This document shows, piece after piece, positions 16,771-23,724 of a stretch of DNA of 64,000 nt (the first letter of the stretch is position 1; each line of letters starts with the position of its first letter). The stretch lies in contig JAUHVR010000013.1 of the NCBI GenBank assembly GCA_030424865.1, positions 62,001 through 126,000 on the forward strand. The letters are read 5' to 3'. The notes under the pieces are model-generated. The model saw nothing but the letters and a program-made list of their open reading frames with translations. It was not told the DNA's origin and made no database searches. The translations under genes were made by a program, and so were the position numbers. Source of the DNA: Alphaproteobacteria bacterium (GTDB taxonomy: Bacteria > Pseudomonadota > Alphaproteobacteria > Rhodobacterales > Rhodobacteraceae).

Positions 16771-18204
16771 ATGCCAGAACAGATGATCCGGATGATCGCG
16801 CTTTGGGTCTTTGGGGCACTGGCTGCCCCCGTTCAGGCCGCGACGATCGAGACCATCCCCCAAAACGACATGGGCTGCGTCCTCAGGATTTCGGGCACGC
16901 TCGAGGCGGGGGACGCGGCGCAGCTAGAGACCGTGTTGTCCGGCATCGACTACAGGTTCAGCACCACGCCCGAGGGGGAACGCATCTGCCTGGACAGCGC
17001 CGGAGGTTCGTTGGTTGAAGGCGTCAAGATGGGCGACCTGATCTCGCGCTTTGATTTCGGCACGGTGGTCGAAGGCGGGGCGGTCTGCGAAAGCGCCTGT
17101 GCCATCATGTTCATGTCGGGCAGCTTTTCCCACCCCGAGGCCGAGGGGAACTCGGTCCCCGACCGGCTGCTGCACCCGAAAGGGCGGTTGGGGTTCCACG
17201 CGCCGTCCCTGGTGGCCGAAGATCGCAGCTATTCCCTGCAAGAGATCAACAAGGCCTATGCCGTGGCGCTGGCCAGCATGGGGCAGATCGTGCGCCTGCG
17301 GTCCGAAGGGCGCAGCACCATGGCCGAGTCGCTGTTCCTGACCATCCTGACCACCCCACCGGGAGGGATGACCTATGTCGAAACAGTCGGGCAGGCGGCA
17401 CGCTGGCGCATCGACGTGGCGCCGGTGGCCTTGCCCAAGGCGGCTTCGGACAGGATCATTCTCGATGCCTGCGACAATGCCGATGCGGGTCTTCTGGACA
17501 CAGAGCCCCGCCCCTGGACCCAAAGCGGACTGTCGCGCGCACCCAAGGTGACGCTGACACGCGCCTCGGCGCAAAGCGCGCGGGCGTTTACGCAGGATGG
17601 CTATCGGACCGAGGCGGTCTCGAGCTGTCACATCCAGTTTTCGGCCCCCGACAGCGCGGTGACCCGCATCGGGTTTCTGCAGATGGTTGGCGACTCCGGC
17701 AACCGCGACACCCGGCGCGAGGTCTTTCCCTATCTGTTCTACCCGGCCAGCACCCGGTTGCAGGACTTGCCGGTGGCGCAGCCCAGGTCGAACGCGGGGT
17801 ATGCGGGGTTCACCGCGTCGTTTGACGGCGCAGCGGGGCAGGCCCAGGCGGCTGTCACCTTTGACTCGTGCTTTGTGCAGGAAGAACGGCTGATGATCGT
17901 GAACGTGCAGAACTTCGTCAACCTGCGCCAGCGTCCGGGGTTCAACGCGCAGGTCCTGCGCAAGGTGCCCAAGGGGGAACGCGTGACCGTGCTGGATGCG
18001 GGACGGGTGCATCAGGTCGGCTCGAACGCTGCCAAGACACGATGCCGGGACATCTGTCGGTCCGCGGCGCGACGGCCCGGAAACGCGGCGATGAAGGCGC
18101 GGGCCAATGCCTGCATTGGCGACCACGTCTATTGGTACCGAATCCGCGACGGGCAGGGGACCAGCGGCTTTGTCAGCCGCAAATTCCTTGGAGCGCGGAA
18201 CTGA
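16771..18204 (+). CDS. Secreted ClpP-fold protein, paralog 3, with C-terminal SH3b domain
   Basis: 477 residues with a signal peptide ending VQAATI. The ClpP-like region has ICLDSAGGSLVEGV, CESACAIMFMSG (likely nucleophile Ser108) and LGFHAPSL (His143). The shared helical segment ESLFLTILTTPPGGMTYVET is nearly as in the other two paralogs. Unlike them it ends in a bacterial SH3 domain (NFVNLRQRPGFNAQVLRKVP, then YRIRDGQGTSGFVSRKFL), which suggests binding to peptidoglycan. It is divergent from DUF1489 and about 2 kb from paralog 2. I infer a periplasmic, wall-associated protein. Confidence 0.72.
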   Translation: MPEQMIRMIALWVFGALAAPVQAATIETIPQNDMGCVLRISGTLEAGDAAQLETVLSGIDYRFSTTPEGERICLDSAGGSLVEGVKMGDLISRFDFGTVVEGGAVCESACAIMFMSGSFSHPEAEGNSVPDRLLHPKGRLGFHAPSLVAEDRSYSLQEINKAYAVALASMGQIVRLRSEGRSTMAESLFLTILTTPPGGMTYVETVGQAARWRIDVAPVALPKAASDRIILDACDNADAGLLDTEPRPWTQSGLSRAPKVTLTRASAQSARAFTQDGYRTEAVSSCHIQFSAPDSAVTRIGFLQMVGDSGNRDTRREVFPYLFYPASTRLQDLPVAQPRSNAGYAGFTASFDGAAGQAQAAVTFDSCFVQEERLMIVNVQNFVNLRQRPGFNAQVLRKVPKGERVTVLDAGRVHQVGSNAAKTRCRDICRSAARRPGNAAMKARANACIGDHVYWYRIRDGQGTSGFVSRKFLGARN

Positions 18205-18222
18205 CCGGCCCTGCGCAGGCGC

Positions 18223-18269
18223 GCGCAAAATTTGGTGGTTTTGCAGAAGCCGCAAGCTATCTCTTGTGA
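18223..18269 (+). promoter_or_regulatory. Tandem NrdR-box-like operators upstream of nrdJ
   Basis: The 10-mer CTATCTCTTG (18257-18266) matches 8 of 10 core positions of the published NrdR consensus CWATATATWG. CAAAATTTGG (18226-18235) matches 7 of 10. The two are exactly 31 bases apart, the three-turn spacing typical of NrdR box pairs. A possible -35 (TTGTGA, 18264-18269) overlaps the second box, with a weak -10 (TACCTT) 17 bases on. The start of nrdJ is 57 bases downstream of the second box. NrdR represses ribonucleotide reductase genes in response to ATP/dATP. Confidence 0.55.
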
Positions 18270-18325
18270 CGTTCCCGCGTTAGGGGTACCTTGATCGCCC
18301 TTCCCATTTGCCGAGAATCGCTGCC

Positions 18326-20824
18326 ATGACTCGTTTTGCCGCCCCTATTGCCGAACAGATCTGGGATATGAAGTACCGCCTGAAACAGGCGGATGGGACG
18401 CCGGTGGACCAGACCGTCGAAGACACCTGGCGCCGCATCGCCCGGTCGCTGGCGGCCGAAGAGGCGCAGCCGGAGGTCTGGGAAGACAAGTTCTTTGGCG
18501 CTTTGGAGGATTTCAAATATCTGCCCGCAGGCCGGATCACGGCGGGGGCGGGCACCGGGCGGTCAGTGACGCTGTTCAACTGCTTTGTCATGGGCACGAT
18601 CCCCGACAGCATGGGCGGTATCTTTGAAATGCTGAAAGAGGCCGCGCTGACCATGCAGCAGGGCGGCGGGATCGGTTATGATTTCTCGACCATCCGGCCC
18701 AAGGGCGCGGATGTCAAAGGCGTGGCGGCCGATGCCTCGGGGCCCTTGTCGTTCATGGATGTCTGGGACGCCATGTGCCGGACGATCATGTCGGCCGGCT
18801 CGCGCCGGGGGGCGATGATGGCGACGATGCGCTGCGATCACCCGGATGTCGAGCAGTTCATCGCCGCAAAATCCGACAGCGCCCGGTTGCGGATGTTCAA
18901 CCTGTCGGTGCTGGTGACGGATGACTTCATGGAGGCGGTCAAGGCGGATGGGTCCTGGGACCTGCAGTTCGACGGCAAGATCTATCACACCGTGCAGGCG
19001 CGGGATCTGTGGAACCGGATCATGCGCGCGACCTACGATTACGCCGAACCCGGCGTGATCTTCATCGACCGCATCAACCAGGCCAACAACCTGAGCTATG
19101 TCGAGACCATCGCGGCGACGAACCCCTGCGGTGAGCAGCCCTTGCCGCCTTATGGGGCCTGCCTTTTGGGCTCGATCAACCTGGCGCGGCTGGTGTGGTA
19201 TCCGTTTGAAGACGGCAAGGCGCATGTCTGCGAAACGGCGCTGGATGACCTGGTTGCGACAGCGGTGCGGATGATGGACAACGTGGTCGACGCCAGCCGC
19301 TTTCCGCTTGAGGCTCAGGCGCAAGAGGCGCAGGCCAAGCGGCGGATCGGCTTGGGTGTGACCGGGTTGGCGGATGCCCTGCTGATGGTCGGGCTGCGCT
19401 ACGGATCAGAGGAGGCGGCGCGTCAGACCGAGCACTGGTTGAAACGGATTGCCCGCGCCGCGTATCTGGCCTCGGTGCAATTGGCGAAGGAGAAAGGCGC
19501 CTTCCCGCTGTTTGATGCAGAGAAGTACCTGGCCTCTGGCACGATGCAGTTGATGGATGACGATGTACGGGAGGCAATTCGCGAACATGGCATCCGCAAT
19601 GCGCTGCTGACCTCGATCGCGCCAACCGGGACAATCTCGCTGTATGCCGGGAACGTCAGCTCGGGGATCGAGCCGGTCTTTGCCTATGCCTACACCCGCA
19701 AGGTCCTGCAGAAAGACGGCACGCGGACCGAGGAAGAGGTGGTCGATTACGCCGTCCAGATGTGGCGTGAACTGAAAGGTGACGAACCCTTGCCCGATCA
19801 CTTCGTGAACGCCCAGACCCTGGCGCCGCTCGATCACGTACGGATGCAGGCGGCGGCGCAGAAATGGGTCGACTCATCGATCTCGAAGACGATCAACTGC
19901 CCCGAGGATATCTCGTTCGAAGATTTCAAGGACGTTTACATGGAGGCCTGGGATACGGGGTGCAAAGGCTGCACGACCTATCGGCCAAATGATGTGACCG
20001 GCAGTGTTTTGAGTGTGGAACAGACATCGCCTAAGAAAGTGCCAACGTCAGAGATTCTGAAAGAACTCATTGCCAAAGAAGGGACCAATCCTGCAGCACT
20101 ATCGAAAAAAGCGGGTTTGAACGCTCGTGCTGTTACAGACATTATCGAAGGGCGTTCAAAAAACCCAAGGTCTGACACTCTCGAAAAACTGGCGCTGGCA
20201 CTAGAGGTCGAAGTTTCGGTTTTCTATGGGAGTACCGTGCTTCCCGATGTTACGGCGGACGAAGACGGCGCCGAACCGATGCGTCCCCATGGTGATGTGA
20301 TCTACATGTCCGAGCCGCTGGACCGCCCGCAGGCGCTGGAGGGCAACACCTACAAGCTGAAGTGGCCGGACAGTGAACATGCGATCTATCTGACGATCAA
20401 TGATATTGTCGTCGGCGGGCATCGGCGGCCGTTTGAGGTCTTCATCAACTCCAAGAACATGGAGCATTACGCCTGGACGCTGGCGCTGACCCGGATGATC
20501 TCGGCTGTGTTCCGGCGCGGCGGGGACGTGAGCTTTGTGGTCGAAGAGCTGAAGGCCGTCTTTGATCCGCGCGGCGGGGCTTGGGTGCAGGGCAAGTACA
20601 TCCCGTCGATCCTTGCGGCCATCGGAGGCGTGATCGAGCAGCATATGGTGGCGATCGGTTTCCTGGAAGGTGAGGGGATGGGGCTGAAGTCTGATCCCAA
20701 GGCGGCGGTGGTGAACCTGGATGCGCCGCGCGGCAAGGCCTGCCCGTCTTGCGGTCAGTTCGAGATGCGGATGGTCGAGGGCTGCATGACCTGCGCGAGT
20801 TGTGGTCACTCGAAGTGCGGGTGA
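18326..20824 (+). CDS. nrdJ: B12-dependent ribonucleotide reductase with inserted HTH domain
   Basis: 832 residues from the ATG at 18326. The class II reductase core is clear: FKYLPAGRITAGAGTGR, LFNCFVMGTIPDSMGGIF, GGGIGYDFSTIRPKG, NPCGEQPLPPYGACLLGSIN, and TSIAPTGTISLYAGNVSSG. A C-terminal Cys-rich tail follows (CPSCGQFEMR, CMTCASCGHSKCG), probably for redox regeneration. It reduces ribonucleotides using adenosylcobalamin, so it needs no oxygen. Between TYRPNDVTGSVLSVE and GDVIYMSEPLDRPQ lies an insertion (about residues 566-645) containing a Cro/CI-type helix-turn-helix. Hand-counted GC there is 48% (20041-20220) against 67% at 20521-20580. NrdR-box-like sites precede it. Confidence 0.96.
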   Translation: MTRFAAPIAEQIWDMKYRLKQADGTPVDQTVEDTWRRIARSLAAEEAQPEVWEDKFFGALEDFKYLPAGRITAGAGTGRSVTLFNCFVMGTIPDSMGGIFEMLKEAALTMQQGGGIGYDFSTIRPKGADVKGVAADASGPLSFMDVWDAMCRTIMSAGSRRGAMMATMRCDHPDVEQFIAAKSDSARLRMFNLSVLVTDDFMEAVKADGSWDLQFDGKIYHTVQARDLWNRIMRATYDYAEPGVIFIDRINQANNLSYVETIAATNPCGEQPLPPYGACLLGSINLARLVWYPFEDGKAHVCETALDDLVATAVRMMDNVVDASRFPLEAQAQEAQAKRRIGLGVTGLADALLMVGLRYGSEEAARQTEHWLKRIARAAYLASVQLAKEKGAFPLFDAEKYLASGTMQLMDDDVREAIREHGIRNALLTSIAPTGTISLYAGNVSSGIEPVFAYAYTRKVLQKDGTRTEEEVVDYAVQMWRELKGDEPLPDHFVNAQTLAPLDHVRMQAAAQKWVDSSISKTINCPEDISFEDFKDVYMEAWDTGCKGCTTYRPNDVTGSVLSVEQTSPKKVPTSEILKELIAKEGTNPAALSKKAGLNARAVTDIIEGRSKNPRSDTLEKLALALEVEVSVFYGSTVLPDVTADEDGAEPMRPHGDVIYMSEPLDRPQALEGNTYKLKWPDSEHAIYLTINDIVVGGHRRPFEVFINSKNMEHYAWTLALTRMISAVFRRGGDVSFVVEELKAVFDPRGGAWVQGKYIPSILAAIGGVIEQHMVAIGFLEGEGMGLKSDPKAAVVNLDAPRGKACPSCGQFEMRMVEGCMTCASCGHSKCG
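20018..20262 (+). other. In-frame XRE/Cro-CI helix-turn-helix domain inserted in NrdJ
   Basis: The encoded segment reads TSEILKELIAKEGTNPAALS, then KKAGLNARAVTDIIEGRS and PRSDTLEKLALALEVEV. That is the five-helix layout of phage-repressor N-terminal domains, with the HTH at NPAALSKKAGLNARAVTDII. Codons such as CTA, TTG, AAA and TCA are common here and scarce in the flanking enzyme. No start, stop or intein splice motif marks the edges. It reads as a repressor-type domain acquired into a solvent-exposed loop near the C-terminal region. Confidence 0.8.
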
Positions 20825-20834
20825 CGCCAGGGGC

Positions 20835-20879
20835 GGAATTCGTCACGAATTCCGGTCCGTTTTCCGTCACGGAAAACGG
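20835..20879. repeat. Tandem palindrome element after nrdJ
   Basis: Two perfect palindromes with one-base centres: GGAATTCGT-C-ACGAATTCC (20835-20853) and an 11-base-arm palindrome CCGTTTTCCGT-C-ACGGAAAACGG (20857-20879), then GGCTCCC. It starts ten bases after the nrdJ stop. A longer relative follows gcvP at 50568-50634. There is no T-run, so a classic intrinsic terminator is unlikely. Confidence 0.8.
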
Positions 20880-20969
20880 CTCCCGGCGGTGACGTCAGAA
20901 ATCCGTTTTCAGATGGGGCGCGATCTGATAGGATTCACCCAATAAAAACAACGAGCAGGCACAGGAACA

Positions 20970-22028
20970 ATGGGCGCTGGCGTCAAGGGCACCTTTGTCA
21001 TTTCCTGGTCTCAGACAGAACTCGATGGCTTTGAAGCACCGCCTCTTGTGGCTCTGACGGTCGGCGCCACATGGCGCTGGACCGGCACACCCCTCAGGGT
21101 CGATGGTCCCATTGATGTTCTGGCCTTGGACCAACCCCTTGGACAGGCCGAGCTGCGGCAGCGCGCGGCGCGTGCCGTGCGTCGGTTGGTGGGTGCGGCT
21201 GTCAGTGGCGCCCCCCTGACCCAGCCTGCGCTGGACGAAGATGCGCCCCTTCGCGACCGCAGCTTCACCGTCACCAACGGGTTCCGCAGCTTCACGGTCA
21301 CGCTGATCGACGTCCCCGACCATCCCCGCCCCCTGTTGATGTTCACCGACGCGCTGCCGCCCAAGGACACCGACCTCTGGGTCGTCCAGCGCAACCTCTC
21401 GCAACGCCCATTCCGCGACCGGACTCTTGGTGTCATCTGCTTCACGCCCGGCACCCGCATCGCCACGGCCAAGGGCCTGGTTCCGGTGCAGGACCTGCGC
21501 GAGGGCGACATGATCCAGACCAAGGACAATGGCGTGCAGGAACTGCTCTGGACCGGGGCCAAGCGCCTGACTGGCGCGCGGCTTTATTCGATGCCCGATC
21601 TCAGGCCGATCCGCATCCGCGCCGGGGCCTTTGGTCTCGACCGACCTGATCAGGAGTTCCTGGTGTCACCCGACCACCGCATGGTGATTTCGGGGCGCGT
21701 GGCGCAGGCCCTGTTCAACACCTCCGAGGTGCTGGTGGCCGCCCGCGATCTGGTCAACTGGACCACCGTCAGCCGTGATATCACCACACCTGACGTGACC
21801 TATGTGCATCTTCTGCTGCCCCAGCACGAGATCATCTTTGCCAATGGCGTCGAGACCGAAAGCTTTCACCCCGGCAGCACCGATCTTGGGCTGATGAACC
21901 AGATCGACCGCGCCCGGTTGCATGGCGTGATGCCCGAGATCGACGACGATCCGATGACCTATGGCGGGTTCGCGCGCCGTCAGCTCAGCCGGTCCGAAGC
22001 CGCTTTGCTGACGCACCAGGCGGCCTAG
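20970..22028 (+). CDS. Hint (hedgehog/intein) domain protein
   Basis: 352 residues. The N-terminal ~150 residues are a beta-rich region of unknown role, ending in LWVVQRNLSQRPF. A Hint domain follows: the nucleophile-bearing start VICFTPGTRIATAKGLVPV (Cys about residue 157), then LREGDMIQTKDNG, FLVSPDHRMVISG (His of block B), and YVHLLLPQHEIIFANGVETE. Such Hint_2 proteins are abundant in Rhodobacterales. The residue after the Hint end is not a clear splice acceptor, so self-cleavage or a non-splicing role is more likely than protein splicing. Convergent with the SH3 gene one base downstream. Confidence 0.8.
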   Translation: MGAGVKGTFVISWSQTELDGFEAPPLVALTVGATWRWTGTPLRVDGPIDVLALDQPLGQAELRQRAARAVRRLVGAAVSGAPLTQPALDEDAPLRDRSFTVTNGFRSFTVTLIDVPDHPRPLLMFTDALPPKDTDLWVVQRNLSQRPFRDRTLGVICFTPGTRIATAKGLVPVQDLREGDMIQTKDNGVQELLWTGAKRLTGARLYSMPDLRPIRIRAGAFGLDRPDQEFLVSPDHRMVISGRVAQALFNTSEVLVAARDLVNWTTVSRDITTPDVTYVHLLLPQHEIIFANGVETESFHPGSTDLGLMNQIDRARLHGVMPEIDDDPMTYGGFARRQLSRSEAALLTHQAA

Positions 22029-22029
22029 C

Positions 22030-22530
22030 TCAGTCCCTTAGCTCGTCCGGGCGCACACCCCAGAGTGCGTCCTTGCGCGCCCAGCCGCGGTAGCCCGAGA
22101 TTTTCAGCTCGCACCAATCCGCCGTGCAGTCGCCCAGCCGGGCGATCACACCTGATTGCAGACGCGCCCGAACCGGCGTGCGAGGGTCAGGGCGAACGTG
22201 CATTTCCAGCAATTCGGCCTGTACAATCACCGTCCGCGCGCCCGACAGCAGCGAATAATGCACCCAGCCGCCCGCGCCATCCAGATCGCGCACACGGCGC
22301 CAGTGGCCATATTCGGCGGTGATCTCCAGCGGCACGTCCTGCCGCTTGTAAATCCAGTCGATCCGATGGGTCAGCGAGGGTCCGCGGCGCACATTGCCTT
22401 CGGAAGCTTTCAGCGAGACAAACCGCGGCAACGGCAGGTTCGTCACCGGCCCCTTGTCCGAGGCCCGTGCCGCCTGCGAAACAAACACCAAAGCCGCGAC
22501 CAATGCGGCCCGCATCGCTGTTGCAAACAT
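22030..22530 (-). CDS. Secreted SH3-like domain protein (COG3807 type)
   Basis: 166 residues from the ATG at 22528-22530, nine bases after AGGA; the ATG at 22537-22539 is the alternative. A signal peptide (AALVAALVFVSQAARA) is followed by two SH3-like modules: FVSLKASEGNVRRGPS with RVRDLDGAGGWVHYSLL, then ELLEMHVRPDPRTPV with WCELKISGYRGWARKDALW. The family binds or senses the cell wall in the periplasm; exact role unknown. Divergent from the 2-hydroxyacid dehydrogenase gene. Confidence 0.85.
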   Translation of the reverse strand: MFATAMRAALVAALVFVSQAARASDKGPVTNLPLPRFVSLKASEGNVRRGPSLTHRIDWIYKRQDVPLEITAEYGHWRRVRDLDGAGGWVHYSLLSGARTVIVQAELLEMHVRPDPRTPVRARLQSGVIARLGDCTADWCELKISGYRGWARKDALWGVRPDELRD

Positions 22531-22637
22531 GCGCGTCATTCCTGCCCGAGTTTTTAACGGCCGGGTTCTTGTGCCCGTGCCTGTCTTGGGACACTGTGCC
22601 GACAAGCGGCGTCGGTGGAAAGCGAGGGTTTTGAATT

Positions 22638-23624
22638 ATGCCATTAAATCGTCTGAGTGTTGTCGTTACGCGACGCTTGCCCGAGGTCGTCGAAACCCGG
22701 CTGACCGAGCTCTTTGACGTCCGCCTGCGAGACGACGACGCGCCCATGACGCGGGCTCAGCTGATCGAGGCGATGCAGGACGCGGATGTGCTGGTTCCGA
22801 CCGTCACCGACACCATCGATGCGGGCATGATCGGACAGGCCGGCGAGCGGTTGAAGCTGATTGCCAGCTTCGGCGCGGGCTTTGATCACATCGATGTCTC
22901 GACCGCGATGCAGCGCAATATCCTGGTCTCGAACACGCCCGACGTGGTGACCGAAGACACCGCCGACATGGTCATGGCCCTGATGCTGGGCGTCACCCGC
23001 CGCATCCCCGAAGGCCTGTCGATGATGCAGGCCGGCGCCTGGCAGGGCTGGGCCCCGACGGCATTGCTGGGCGGTCGTCTGGGCGGTCGTCGTCTGGGCA
23101 TCCTCGGCATGGGCCGCATCGGCCAGGCCGTGGCCCGTCGCGCCTCGGCTTTTGGCATGCAGATCCACTATCACAACCGCAAGCGCCTGCGCCCGGATGT
23201 CGAAGAGGCATTGCAGGCGACCTATTGGGAAAGCCTTGACCAGATGGTGGCGCGGATGGACGTGATCTCGGTCAACTGCCCGCACACGCCCTCGACCTTC
23301 CACCTGATGAACGCGCGGCGGCTGAAGCTGATGAAACCCTCGGCGGTGATCGTGAACACCTCGCGCGGCGAGGTGATCGACGAGGCGGCCCTGACGCGCA
23401 TGCTGAAGGCCAAAGAGCTGGCGGGCGCGGGGCTGGACGTCTACGAACACGGCACGGATGTAAACCCCGACCTGCGCGACCAGCCCAACGTGGTGCTGCT
23501 GCCGCACATGGGATCGGCGACCGAGGAAGGCCGGGTCGAGATGGGCGAAAAGGTCATCATCAACATCAAGACCTTCGCCGACGGCCACAGACCGCCGGAC
23601 CGGGTGCTGCCGTCGATGTTGTAG
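22638..23624 (+). CDS. D-isomer-specific 2-hydroxyacid dehydrogenase
   Basis: 328 residues. The Rossmann NAD(P) motif is RLGILGMGRIGQAVARR (about residues 153-169). The catalytic Arg lies in NCPHTPSTFHLMN to NTSRGEVIDEAAL, the Glu follows in LDVYEHG, and the catalytic His is in VLLPHMGSATEEGR. Likely glyoxylate/hydroxypyruvate reductase or a related D-2-hydroxyacid enzyme of the cytoplasm. The substrate cannot be fixed from sequence alone. No dimerisation or ACT domain is attached. Confidence 0.93.
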   Translation: MPLNRLSVVVTRRLPEVVETRLTELFDVRLRDDDAPMTRAQLIEAMQDADVLVPTVTDTIDAGMIGQAGERLKLIASFGAGFDHIDVSTAMQRNILVSNTPDVVTEDTADMVMALMLGVTRRIPEGLSMMQAGAWQGWAPTALLGGRLGGRRLGILGMGRIGQAVARRASAFGMQIHYHNRKRLRPDVEEALQATYWESLDQMVARMDVISVNCPHTPSTFHLMNARRLKLMKPSAVIVNTSRGEVIDEAALTRMLKAKELAGAGLDVYEHGTDVNPDLRDQPNVVLLPHMGSATEEGRVEMGEKVIINIKTFADGHRPPDRVLPSML

Positions 23625-23724
23625 GCTGCTCGTTTTCAGCACCATCCATCTCTGTCTGCGAAAGCCGAACAAATGTCGCCAGCGTGCTGACCTGGCTTGT
23701 TTGGGACCGTTCTGAAATCGCGAT

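Noticed and set aside
20018-20262. Intein or separate gene within nrdJ
   Set aside because: No intein blocks, nucleophile or C-terminal HN; no stop, start or frame change. It is a plain in-frame domain insertion.
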